Notes under the pieces: model-generated
Database searches by the model: none
What the model was told of the DNA's origin: nothing
The model's input: only the letters and a program-made list of their open reading frames with translations
In this document: positions 23,502 to 33,736 of the stretch, piece after piece
Layout of the letters: each line of letters starts with the position of its first letter
How positions within the stretch are numbered: position 1 is the first letter of the stretch
From: Streptomyces humi
GTDB taxonomy: Bacteria; Actinomycetota; Actinomycetes; Streptomycetales; Streptomycetaceae
Length of the DNA stretch: 40,925 bases
Assembly (NCBI RefSeq): GCF_001005085.2
Contig: NZ_LBMU02000033.1
Location: 1 to 40,925 of the forward strand
Direction: 5' to 3'
Translations under genes and position numbers: made by a program

Positions 23502-23689
23502 GATCGAACCTCCCCGCCCGTACACCCGTGCCCTCGTTTCCGACGGTAGGCGCGAAATGATCAGCGGGACAGAGCGGGCCGGGAACGCGCCCCCCTCCGC
23601 TCCCCCGGTTCACTCCGAGCGCCTGCTCGGTCGGGTGAATAGCCGGGGGCGGGTGGATACACCCTAGGGGTGGGGGAACCGAGGGGGGA

Positions 23690-23736
23690 CCGTGGAGCGG
23701 CGGCGGCGTCAAGACCCCGTGGTCGCCGCTCCACGG
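23690..23736 (-). terminator. Terminator of the rimP-truB operon
   Basis: Thirteen-base arms (23690-23702 with 23724-23736, 21-nt loop) begin seven bases past the truB stop at 23743. Confidence 0.65.
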
Positions 23737-23742
23737 GCAGGC

Positions 23743-24648
23743 TCAGGAGAACACGGCGAGGCTCTTGGCCTTGCCCTTCTGCGCCTCGACGAGCGCGAGG
23801 AAGCCGCCCTCGGGGTCGAACACGGCGACGGGACCGGCGCCCGCGTACTCGTCGGGCATCTCCAGGCGCACCCCGTTGGTGAGCAGCCTGGCCCGCTTGG
23901 CGTCGACGTTCCAGCGCGGGAAGGCGGCGTCCGCCGCGTCGGCGATCGGCATCACGGTCAGCTCCTGCTGGAGCTGGTCGAGGGTGCGCGCCGAGTCCAG
24001 CTTGTACGGCCCGACGCGGGTCCGGCGCAGCGCGGTGAGGTGTCCGCCGACGCCCAGGCCGGCGCCCAGGTCCCGGGCGAGGGCCCGGATGTAGGTGCCG
24101 GAGGAGCAGACGACCGAGACGACCAGGTCGAGGACGGGGGTGCCGTCCTCGGCGACGGCGTCCCGGACGTCGTACACCGCGAAGGACGAGACGGTCACCG
24201 GGCGGGCCGGGATGTCGAAGTCCTCGCCGTCCCGGGCGCGCTTGTAGGACCGTACGCCGTCGATCTTGATGGCGCTGACCTTGGACGGGACCTGCATGAT
24301 GGCGCCGGTGAGCTCGGCGATGCCGGCGTCCACGGCCTCGCGGGTCACCTTGGAGGCGTCGGTGGACGAGGTGATCTCGCCCTCGGCGTCGTCGGTGACC
24401 GTGTTCTGCCCGAGGCGGATGGTCCCCAGGTACTCCTTCTCCGTGAGGGCGAGGTGCCCGAGGAGCTTGGTCGCCCGCTCGATGCCCAGGACGAGGACGC
24501 CCGTGGCCATGGGGTCGAGGGTGCCGGCGTGCCCGACGCGCCGGGTGCGGGCGATGCCCCGCATCTTGGCGACGACGTCGTGCGAGGTGAAGCCCGACGG
24601 CTTGTCGACGATGACAAGGCCGTCGGGCGGGGTGGGCTTGCTGGTCAT
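23743..24648 (-). CDS. truB: tRNA pseudouridine-55 synthase
   Basis: TruB isomerises U55 in the T-loop of tRNAs. The 301-aa protein has KPSGFTSHDVV near the N-terminus, the catalytic Asp45 in GHAGTLDPMATGVL, the SALKVDG-like segment (here SAIKIDGVRSYKRAR), the CSSGTYIRALARDLG motif, and a C-terminal PUA-like domain. The ATG at 24648 overlaps the rbfA stop as ATGA, indicating coupled translation. It is the last gene of the rimP-nusA-ylxR-infB-DUF503-rbfA-truB run. Confidence 0.96.
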   Translation of the reverse strand: MTSKPTPPDGLVIVDKPSGFTSHDVVAKMRGIARTRRVGHAGTLDPMATGVLVLGIERATKLLGHLALTEKEYLGTIRLGQNTVTDDAEGEITSSTDASKVTREAVDAGIAELTGAIMQVPSKVSAIKIDGVRSYKRARDGEDFDIPARPVTVSSFAVYDVRDAVAEDGTPVLDLVVSVVCSSGTYIRALARDLGAGLGVGGHLTALRRTRVGPYKLDSARTLDQLQQELTVMPIADAADAAFPRWNVDAKRARLLTNGVRLEMPDEYAGAGPVAVFDPEGGFLALVEAQKGKAKSLAVFS

Positions 24649-25103
24649 TCGGTGGTGTCGTCCGTCTCGTCGGCCGCGTCCTCGCCCGGCTTCCGGTACG
24701 GGTCGGCGTCACCCGCGTAGTGGGCTCCCGCGGAGGCCTCACGGACCTTCGCGTCGGACTGGCGTGCCCGGTCGAGGAGGTCCTCGATGTTGCGGGCGGT
24801 GTCCGGCAGGGCGTCCGCGACGAAGGCCAGGGTCGGCGTGAACTTCACGCCGGCCGCCCGGCCCACCTCGGACCGGAGGATGCCCTTGGCGCTCTCCAGC
24901 CCGGCGGCCGCGGCCTGCCGCTCCTCCTCGTCGCCGTACACCGTGTAGAAGACGGTCGCCTCCCTGAGGTCACCCGTGACCCGGGTGTCCGTGATGGTGA
25001 CGTGCGAGCCGAGCCGCGGGTCCTTGATCCCGCGCTGTAGCTTCTGGGCCACCACCTCTCGGATGAGGTCCGCCAGCCTTTTCGCCCGCGCGTTGTCGGC
25101 CAC
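24645..25103 (-). CDS. rbfA: Ribosome-binding factor A
   Basis: RbfA is a KH-fold factor that binds 16S rRNA helix 1 during 30S maturation. From GTG 25103 (GGAG eight bases upstream) the protein is 152 aa: RAKRLADLIREVVAQKL near the N-terminus, then VTITDTRVTGDLREATVFYTV and the TPTLAFVADALPDTARNIEDLL region, all family signatures. The C-terminal 30 residues are acidic and disordered. A longer open frame upstream is not conserved and crosses the DUF503 gene. Confidence 0.95.
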   Translation of the reverse strand: MADNARAKRLADLIREVVAQKLQRGIKDPRLGSHVTITDTRVTGDLREATVFYTVYGDEEERQAAAAGLESAKGILRSEVGRAAGVKFTPTLAFVADALPDTARNIEDLLDRARQSDAKVREASAGAHYAGDADPYRKPGEDAADETDDTTE

Positions 25104-25141
25104 TGGTCCGCTCCCGTTCTTTCTTCTTGTCGTTCTCAGGT

Positions 25142-25435
25142 CTAGTCGTCGTCGCCGTGGAAGCGCCGTCGGACCGACAGCAGTTCCACCTCGGGGCGGC
25201 CGGCGACCAGCCGTTCGCACCGGTCGAGTACGTCGGTGAGGTGCGCGGCGTCGCCGGAGACCATGGCGAGGCCGATACCGGCCCTGCGATGAAGGTCCAG
25301 GTGGTCCACCTCGGCCGCGCTCACGGCGTACTTCCGCTGGAGTTCGGCGACGATCGGGCGGACGACGGAGCGCTTCTCCTTGAGCGAGTGGATGTCGCCG
25401 AGGAGGAGGTCGAAGGACAGGGTCCCCACGTACAT
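25142..25435 (-). CDS. DUF503 family protein (YlxP-like)
   Basis: A 97-aa protein matching DUF503/YlxP: MYVGTLSFDLLLGDIHSLKEKRSVVRPIVAELQRKYAVSAAEVDH, ending in an acidic tail. The family is regularly encoded between infB and rbfA in Gram-positive bacteria and is suspected to act in ribosome function. The ATG at 25435 has no visible ribosome-binding site and an in-frame stop lies seven codons upstream, so the start must be this ATG or a GTG two codons later. rbfA follows after 38 bp. Confidence 0.88.
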   Translation of the reverse strand: MYVGTLSFDLLLGDIHSLKEKRSVVRPIVAELQRKYAVSAAEVDHLDLHRRAGIGLAMVSGDAAHLTDVLDRCERLVAGRPEVELLSVRRRFHGDDD

Positions 25436-25564
25436 GTATGTATCCGGTTAACCCGCCGGTACGGGATCGATGGCCCTGACAGGAACGGTACCCCGTCCCT
25501 GCCGGGGGCTCGACCGACTTTCCCCAGCCGTCCCGGGGCTCGGCCGCGCCGCCCACCCGTCCAA

Positions 25565-25760
25565 CCGACTCGGTGGGCCGAGAGGTGGCCGGCACGGGGC
25601 TCCGCCCCGGTCCCCGGCCTCGCCCGCCCACCGCCCGACTCGGCGAGCCGAGACGGTGCCCTTGCGGGCGAAACCCGCTCGGCGGACCGACGCGGTGGCT
25701 TCCTGGCCGGCCGAGTCGGGTGGTGGGTGGGCGAAGGACGGGATCCGGGGCGGAGCCCCG
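25565..25760. repeat. Large imperfect inverted-repeat element between infB and DUF503 gene
   Basis: This lies in a 422-bp gene-free gap (25436-25857). Left arm 25595-25644 pairs with right arm 25710-25760 with few mismatches over about 50 bp, including a GGGGCTCCGCCCC core and a CCCGACTCGGC end. The 65-bp centre contains a small hairpin (25664-25668 with 25674-25678). A direct motif like CCGACTCGGTGGGCCGAGA recurs at about 25565, 25635 and, degraded, 25676. It could be a small non-autonomous repeat element or a structured RNA. No coding is evident. Confidence 0.65.
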
Positions 25761-25809
25761 CGGCGGGGCCTCCCGGCCCACCGGGTCCGGCGGGCGGGCC
25801 GGAAAAGTA

Positions 25810-25841
25810 CCGGCCGACGGTACCGAAGTCCCGTCGGCCGG
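25810..25841 (-). terminator. Intrinsic terminator of infB
   Basis: Eleven-base arms (25810-25820 with 25831-25841) followed on the minus strand by TACTTTTCC. The U-run makes this one of the clearest intrinsic terminators in the window; it begins 17 bases after the infB stop. Confidence 0.85.
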
Positions 25842-25857
25842 CTGTCAACCGTGGGTG

Positions 25858-28974
<3,117 letters not shown>

Positions 28975-29025
28975 TTCGCTCCTTTTAGGTCCGGGTGCGT
29001 CCGGACCGTCGCTACTTCATGGGCG

Positions 29026-29058
29026 TACTCATCGCGTGCTCATCGAGTGCTCATCGCA
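29026..29058. repeat. Three 11-bp tandem repeats in the infB 5' region
   Basis: Three adjacent 11-base units of the form T(A/G)CTCATCG(C/A)(G/A) occupy 29026-29058 in the ylxR-infB gap, about 50-85 bases upstream of the infB start. The spacing equals about one helical turn. Confidence 0.6.
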
Positions 29059-29128
29059 ATCTCGACCTACTTCCAACTCGCGGGGTACCAGAGCCGCACG
29101 GACGTTCCGTACGACGCTTCTTACGGTG

Positions 29129-29398
29129 TTACTGCTCGACGTACCGGCGCAACGCCTTTACGTCCAGCGGACCCGGGACGCGCAGCGCCCGCGGGAGTGC
29201 CCGGCGGCGCACCGCCTGGTCCAGACAGACCTGGACGGGGTGTACATATGCACCCCGGCCGGGCAGCGTACCGCGAGGATCGGGGACGCATTCGTCCTCG
29301 ACCGCCACGATCCGCAGCAGTTCGGTCTTGGCCGCTCGCTGCCTGCACCCCACACAGGTGCGCTCAGGGCATGCGCGGGCACGCGTCCGGCCAGACAC
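29129..29398 (-). CDS. ylxR: YlxR family RNA/DNA-binding protein
   Basis: An 89-aa DUF448/YlxR protein. The signature PERTCVGCRQRAAKTELLRIV (from residue 11) and GRGAYVHP, then CLDQAVRRRALPRALR, cover the whole fold. YlxR is encoded between nusA and infB in most Gram-positive bacteria and has been proposed to bind RNA or act as a nucleoid-associated regulator. GTG 29398 has GGAGG eleven bases upstream. The gene is preceded by several hairpins after nusA and followed by infB after 154 bp. Confidence 0.92.
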   Translation of the reverse strand: MSGRTRARACPERTCVGCRQRAAKTELLRIVAVEDECVPDPRGTLPGRGAYVHPVQVCLDQAVRRRALPRALRVPGPLDVKALRRYVEQ

Positions 29399-29424
29399 TG
29401 CTAAGTCTACCTCCCCGTACCGAC

Positions 29425-29521
29425 CTCACCCCTTCGGGGCAAAGATCGAACGGCCATTGTCGTAATCCAAGCCACCTGCGGCTTGGAACTATTCCCCCCG
29501 TCCGGGTGAACTCCGGACGGG
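29425..29521 (-). promoter_or_regulatory. Hairpin cluster between nusA and ylxR
   Basis: The 167-bp gap holds a 9-bp stem (29497-29505 with 29513-29521), an 8-bp stem (29466-29473 with 29480-29487) and a small CCCC-TTC-GGGG hairpin near 29428. The arrangement suggests a partial terminator or attenuator that tunes ylxR-infB expression relative to rimP-nusA. No run of U follows the first stem, so strong termination is unlikely. Confidence 0.45.
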
Positions 29522-29565
29522 ACGGGAGCCGTACCCGGTGATCCACCCGGGGCTCGGCCGGTGAT

Positions 29566-30552
29566 CTATTCGGCCACCTGTTCGACATCTGGGCGGATGT
29601 CGATGCGCCAGCCGGTGAGACGGGCGGCGAGACGGGCGTTCTGCCCCTCTTTGCCGATCGCCAGCGACAGCTGGTAGTCCGGCACGGTCACCCGGGCGGA
29701 CCGGGACGCCAGGTCCACGACCTCGACCTTGGAGACCCGGGCCGGGGACAGCGCGTTCGCCACCATCTCGGCCGGGTCGTCCGACCAGTCGACGATGTCG
29801 ATCTTCTCGCCGTTCAGCTCGCCCATCACGTTGCGGACCCGGCCGCCCATGGGGCCGATGCAGGCGCCCTTGGCGTTCAGGCCCGAACGGGTGGAACGGA
29901 CCGCGATCTTCGTCCGGTGACCGGCCTCCCGGGCGATGGCGGCGATCTCGACGGACCCGTCGGCGATCTCCGGCACCTCGAGCGCGAAGAGCTTCTTCAC
30001 CAGGTTCGGGTGCGTACGGGAGAGGGTCACCGAGGGACCGCGGACGCCCTTCGCCACCCGTACGACGTACGACCGCAGCCGCAGCCCGTGCGCGTAGTTC
30101 TCGCCGGGCACCTGCTCCTGCACCGGCAGGATGGCCTCCAGCTTGCCGATGTCGACCAGCACGTTCTTCGGGTCGCGGCCCTGCTGCACGACACCGGTCA
30201 CGATGTCGCCCTCGCGACCGGCGTACTCGCCGAGCGTGGCGTCGTCCTCGGCGTCGCGCAGCCGCTGGAGGATCACCTGCTTGGCGGTGGTGGCGGCGAT
30301 CCGCCCGAAGTCCGACGGGGTGTCGTCGAACTCACGCGGCTCCTGCCCCTCCTCCAGGTCCTCGGGGTCCTCCTTCGCCCACACGGTCACATGCCCGGTC
30401 TCCCGGTCGAGCTTCACGCGCGCGTGTCGGCGGCTTCCCTCGGTGCGGTGGTAGGCGATGAGGAGGGCCGACTCGATCGCCTCGACCAGCAGGTCGAAGG
30501 AGATCTCCTTCTCCCGAACCAAGCCCCGCAGGGCGCTCATGTCGATGTCCAC
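29566..30552 (-). CDS. nusA: Transcription elongation/termination factor NusA
   Basis: NusA binds RNA polymerase and modulates pausing, termination and rRNA antitermination. The 328-aa protein has the N-terminal polymerase-binding domain (1-105), an S1 domain (about 112-180, EGDIVTGVVQQ) and two KH domains (about 185-325; GACIGPMGGRVRNV and LAIGKEGQNARLAARL). It lacks the C-terminal acidic repeats of E. coli NusA, as is normal in actinobacteria. GTG 30552 is two bases after the rimP stop with GGAGG seven bases upstream, inside rimP. Confidence 0.96.
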   Translation of the reverse strand: MDIDMSALRGLVREKEISFDLLVEAIESALLIAYHRTEGSRRHARVKLDRETGHVTVWAKEDPEDLEEGQEPREFDDTPSDFGRIAATTAKQVILQRLRDAEDDATLGEYAGREGDIVTGVVQQGRDPKNVLVDIGKLEAILPVQEQVPGENYAHGLRLRSYVVRVAKGVRGPSVTLSRTHPNLVKKLFALEVPEIADGSVEIAAIAREAGHRTKIAVRSTRSGLNAKGACIGPMGGRVRNVMGELNGEKIDIVDWSDDPAEMVANALSPARVSKVEVVDLASRSARVTVPDYQLSLAIGKEGQNARLAARLTGWRIDIRPDVEQVAE

Positions 30553-30554
30553 GG

Positions 30555-31067
30555 CTACGCCTCCTCTTCCTTCTCGTTCTTCTCGTTCTTGTCCTTGCGG
30601 TTGAACTCGACCTGCACGCGCGCCTTGTCGATGTCGGCGAAGGCGAGTCTGCGCGCGGTGGCCTTGCGGCCCTTGACGCCGGGCACCTCAAGGTCGATGC
30701 CCTCGTCGTCCACGCCCAGGATCCTGGCGACCAGGTCCTCGCCCTCGGTGAGCTGGAACTTCACCAGCCGGTCCACGGCCCGCACGTAGTGGCGGTGCTC
30801 CTTGAGGAGGCGCTCCGCGCCGGGGGTACCGACCTCGAGGGTGTACTCCCCCTCGCCCATCGCGTCGCTGTCGTCGAGCTTCGCCGAGAGCTCACGGCTC
30901 ACATCGGCGATCTGGTCCAGGTCGGCCCCGGTGTCCGAGTCGACGACGACGCGCAGCACCCGCTTGCGTCCGACGGAGTCCACGGCGATCTCTTCGAGAT
31001 CCAGTCCCTGGGAGGTGACGAGCGGTTCCAGGAGCTCTCGCAGCCTCTCGCTCTGGGTGGTGCTCAT
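30555..31067 (-). CDS. rimP: Ribosome maturation factor RimP
   Basis: RimP assists early 30S assembly around protein S12. From ATG 31067 (AGGAG eight bases upstream) it is 170 aa: LEEIAVDSVGRKRVLRVVVDSD in the N-terminal domain, the conserved YTLEVGTPGAERLLKEHRHYVRAVDRLVKF hinge, and an SH3-like C-terminal domain ending in a Lys/Glu-rich tail. It is the first gene of the nusA-infB operon; the divergent lipoprotein gene starts 237 bp away. A longer open frame upstream is not conserved. Confidence 0.94.
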   Translation of the reverse strand: MSTTQSERLRELLEPLVTSQGLDLEEIAVDSVGRKRVLRVVVDSDTGADLDQIADVSRELSAKLDDSDAMGEGEYTLEVGTPGAERLLKEHRHYVRAVDRLVKFQLTEGEDLVARILGVDDEGIDLEVPGVKGRKATARRLAFADIDKARVQVEFNRKDKNEKNEKEEEA

Positions 31068-31304
31068 CCGGGTGACTCCTCGGCCGCGTGTGCTGTTGTG
31101 GGATGGGTCGCGTGTCTGGTCAAAGCGTATCGGGTCGTGAGGTGTGTTGCGTCCTGCCCCGGTGCGGCCGGCCGCACCCCCGGACCGCTTGCGCGCGAGG
31201 GTGACGAGCCGGTGACGCCGGTTGACCGGATGCGCGGGTAACGTGATCACCGCGGGGTGCCCGCCCGCCCGTGTGTTCGTACGAGCCCCCCGAGGACGTC
31301 AGCC

Positions 31305-31898
31305 GTGCCGTTGCCCCCGTCGTCGCGTACCCGCTCGGGAGTACGCAGAAGGAGCCTGATCGTTTCAGCGGCCGCGGCGGCCGCGCTGGCCGGCTGCTCC
31401 ACCGGCTCCGACTCCGCCGGCACGGCCGGCACCCCGTCGGTCTCCACGCGGGCACGCGCGCGTGCGGCCCGGGACAGCAGTGCGCTGCTCGCGCGGTACG
31501 ACGCCGTGCTCGCCGTCCATCCGGCGCTCGCGGAGCGGCTGCGGCCGCTGCGGGCGGAGGTGGCGGCACATGCGGCGGCGTTCGCGGAAGGGTCCGGTCC
31601 GGCAACGGCCACGGCATCCACATCGGCGTCGGCAACGGCGTCGGCAACGGCGTCGGCGTCGGCGTCGGCAACGCTCCCGGCAGCCGGTTCTTCGGCGGCG
31701 CCGTCCGGCGCGGCCTCCCCCGCGGTACCGGCCGACGCGAAGGCCGCGCTCGCGGCGCTGGCCACCGCCGAACGGACCCTCGCCGACCAGCGGGCCAAGG
31801 CGCTCCTGGACGTGCCGGGCGAGCTGGCGCGGCTGCTGGCCGGCGTGGCGGCGGCCGGGGCCGGGCACGCGTATCTCCTGACGAAGGGTGACAAGTGA
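31305..31898 (+). CDS. Lipoprotein of unknown function
   Basis: From GTG 31305 (GAGGA about eight bases upstream) the 197-aa product has an N-terminal basic segment, a hydrophobic stretch and the lipobox LAGC near residue 30, so it should be lipid-anchored outside the membrane. The mature part is Ala-rich and helical, interrupted by a Thr/Ala/Ser low-complexity run from in-frame nucleotide repeats. It overlaps the following ferritin-like gene by 4 bp (GTGA), and the two probably act together. I recognise no catalytic motif. Confidence 0.8.
   Translation: MPLPPSSRTRSGVRRRSLIVSAAAAAALAGCSTGSDSAGTAGTPSVSTRARARAARDSSALLARYDAVLAVHPALAERLRPLRAEVAAHAAAFAEGSGPATATASTSASATASATASASASATLPAAGSSAAPSGAASPAVPADAKAALAALATAERTLADQRAKALLDVPGELARLLAGVAAAGAGHAYLLTKGDK
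31604..31672 (+). repeat. 12-bp tandem repeats within lipoprotein gene
   Basis: Units of GGCGTCGGCAAC and shortened GGCGTC copies encode alternating Ser/Ala/Thr residues. They look like slippage products and keep the frame. Confidence 0.7.
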
Positions 31899-32383
31899 GC
31901 GACGAGGCCAGGGCGGGCGTGCTCAAGGCGCTCCAGGCGGCGCTGGCGGCCGAGCACGCGGCGGTGTACGGCTACGGCGTCGTCGGCGGCCGGGTAGGCG
32001 CGCAGCGGCTGGCCGAGGCACGTGCCGCCTACGACGCGCACCGGTCCGGCCGGGACGCGCTGGCCCGCGAGGTGCGGGACCTGGGCGGTGAGCCGGTGGC
32101 CGCGAGCGCCGCGTACGCGCTGCCGTTCGCGGTGAGCGACGCGGCGACGGCCGTACGGCTCGCCGCGGAACTGGAGGACCGGGTCGCCGACGTGTACTCC
32201 GACCTGGTCCGGGCCTCCTCGGGCACCCGGCGCGGCTCGGCGGCCGGGGCGCTGCGGGAGGCCGCGGTGCGGGCGGTGCGCTGGCGCGGTGAGAGCGTAG
32301 CCTTCCCTGGGCTCGCCGAGCGGAGCGCGCCGCTGGGACAGGCCGGCGGTTCGGCCTCGCCCACGGCTTCGGCGACTCCCTAG
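31895..32383 (+). CDS. DUF4439 ferritin-like protein
   Basis: A 162-aa helical protein: LKALQAALAAEHAAVYGYGVVGGRV near the N-terminus and AVRLAAELEDRVADVYSDLV in the middle match the DUF4439 ferritin-like four-helix type. The AEHAAVY segment carries Glu and His of the kind that bind metals in ferritin-like proteins, but a full di-iron site is not obvious to me. There is no signal peptide, although the lipoprotein gene upstream overlaps by four bases. The C-terminus is Ser/Ala/Thr-rich. Function is unknown. Confidence 0.82.
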   Translation: MSDEARAGVLKALQAALAAEHAAVYGYGVVGGRVGAQRLAEARAAYDAHRSGRDALAREVRDLGGEPVAASAAYALPFAVSDAATAVRLAAELEDRVADVYSDLVRASSGTRRGSAAGALREAAVRAVRWRGESVAFPGLAERSAPLGQAGGSASPTASATP

Positions 32384-32409
32384 CACCCCCCGGGGCGCCC
32401 CTGCGCGCC

Positions 32410-32516
32410 CTGGCACTGACTGGCGCGCACCAGCACCGACTGGCACCTCCCCGCACAACCGGGGCTGATGGCCACTTACCGGCGCAACTGGCACTGACTG
32501 GCACTTCTCGGCACAG
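32410..32516 (+). repeat. Degenerate TGGCACTGACTGGC repeats upstream of pseudokinase gene
   Basis: The gap before 32537 holds TGGCACTGACTGGC at 32411 and again near 32489, and a related block of about 25 bases (CACCGACTGGCACCTCCCCGCACA type) at 32434 and 32492. It lies in the probable 5' leader of the following gene. Confidence 0.6.
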
Positions 32517-32536
32517 AGGAAAGGAATGACTCGCAT

Positions 32537-33433
32537 ATGGCTTTCGAACCGCCGCGGCGCTTGGTGAAGGCGCTCGGTGAGACGGCGCCGGACGGTGACA
32601 AGTGGCTGGCAGAGCTGCCGAGCGCGGTGGAACGGGCCGTCACGCAACGCGAGTTGACCGTGGAACGGGTGCAGGTGCCGGGCGGCCGCAGCAGTCTCGT
32701 ACTGCTGGTGCGGCGCGCGGACGGGACACCGGCGGTGCTCAAGCTGGCGCCGCGGCGGGGCCGGCCGGAGAGCGAGGCGGCGGCCCTCGCCCACTGGGGT
32801 GGGCTGGGGGCGGTACGGCTCCTGGAGGACGACGCGGCCGCGGGCGTGCTGTTGCTGGAGCGGCTGCACCCGGAGGTGTCGGTGCGGTCGCTGGCGGAGG
32901 CGAAGGCGCTGCTGGAGGCCGCCGGGACGTTGCGGCGGCTCTGGGTGGAACCGCCGTCCGGGCACGTGTTCGAAACCGTGGCCGAACGCACGGGACGGCA
33001 GGCGGCGGCGATGGCCGCGGCGGCCGGGGACGCGGACGTGGCCCCGCTGGTGGCGGCGGCGCTCGCCGCCCGGGAGGAGCTGCTGGCCGCCGAACCGGAG
33101 CGGCGGTTGCTGCACGGCACGTTCCGGCAGAGCAAGGTGCTGGCCGGGGAGCGGCTGCCGTGGCTGGCGGTGGGGCCGGATCCGGTGGTCGGGGAGTGCG
33201 CGTTCGATCTGGCGCGGCTCGTGCGGGACCGGGTGGAGGATCTGATCGCCTCGCCGTCGGGTGCGTCGATCACCCGCCGGCGGATCAAGCGGCTCGCGGA
33301 GTCGCTGGAGGTGGATCAGGAGCGGCTGCGGGGGTGGACGCTGTTCCGGGCCGTGGAGTCGGGAGTGCGGGCGCGGAGGGTCGGGCGGCCGACGGACGCG
33401 GAGCTGTTGCTCGAGTTCGCCGGGTGGGTCTGA
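32537..33433 (+). CDS. Aminoglycoside-phosphotransferase-fold pseudokinase
   Basis: A 298-aa protein with the APH/ChoK kinase fold. The N-lobe Lys survives (AVLKLAPRRG, Lys69), but the catalytic loop that should read HGDxxxxN reads HGTFRQSK (193-200), losing both Asp and Asn, and the metal-binding Asp of the DPKP-like element is Gly213 (AVGPDPVVGE). It should not transfer phosphate, so a binding or regulatory role is more likely than antibiotic resistance. ATG 32537 lies after an AGAGGAAAGGA ribosome-binding region. The DUF4439 gene precedes it on the same strand by 153 bp. Confidence 0.82.
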   Translation: MAFEPPRRLVKALGETAPDGDKWLAELPSAVERAVTQRELTVERVQVPGGRSSLVLLVRRADGTPAVLKLAPRRGRPESEAAALAHWGGLGAVRLLEDDAAAGVLLLERLHPEVSVRSLAEAKALLEAAGTLRRLWVEPPSGHVFETVAERTGRQAAAMAAAAGDADVAPLVAAALAAREELLAAEPERRLLHGTFRQSKVLAGERLPWLAVGPDPVVGECAFDLARLVRDRVEDLIASPSGASITRRRIKRLAESLEVDQERLRGWTLFRAVESGVRARRVGRPTDAELLLEFAGWV

Positions 33434-33450
33434 CGGTTTCAGGTGAGGGG

Positions 33451-33541
33451 TCGGGTGCGGGTTCGGTGGGGGCTGGTCGCGCCCACGCGGCGGAGCCGCA
33501 CATCAGATACAGCCCCGCGCCCCTAGCGGGGCGCTCGCTCC
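33451..33541 (+). repeat. Dispersed Streptomyces-type repeat, copy 2
   Basis: Shares CGGGTGCGGG, GGGGGCTGGTCGCG and a GCGCCCC-TAGC-GGGGCGC hairpin (33517-33534) with copies at 22640 and 40489. It lies between convergent genes and probably serves as their terminator. The hairpin covers the ferredoxin stop codon at 33523-33525 on the other strand. Confidence 0.7.
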
Positions 33542-33735
33542 TCCGTCAGTTTCAGAGCCAGGACCGGGCAGTCAGCCGCTGCTCTGCGAGCCCGTTTGCG
33601 GGTGCGCGGCGGTATCGGGCGGCCGTCGACGAGGGGGTAGCCCCATTCGTCCAGGGTGATGTGCTCGGGCAGCAGCTCCGCGCACAGGCCGTGGGCCTGG
33701 CAGGACGTCCAGTCGATGGTGATGTGCTGGTCCAT
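33523..33735 (-). CDS. Small ferredoxin, 3Fe-4S or modified 4Fe-4S type
   Basis: A 70-aa ferredoxin with Cys12, Cys18 and Cys56: the N-terminal motif is CQAHGLC, where a His stands in the place of the usual middle Cys, and the last Cys is followed by Pro. Such single-cluster ferredoxins in actinobacteria usually carry 3Fe-4S clusters and donate electrons to cytochromes or reductases. It starts one base after the NuoF-like stop, so it is the last gene of the redox cassette. Its final residues and stop codon lie within the dispersed repeat. Confidence 0.9.
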   Translation of the reverse strand: MDQHITIDWTSCQAHGLCAELLPEHITLDEWGYPLVDGRPIPPRTRKRARRAAADCPVLALKLTEERAPR

Positions 33736-33736
33736 G

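Noticed and set aside
32537..33433. Aminoglycoside resistance kinase.
   Set aside because: The catalytic Asp, the Brenner-motif Asn and the metal-binding Asp are absent, so resistance by phosphorylation is not supported.
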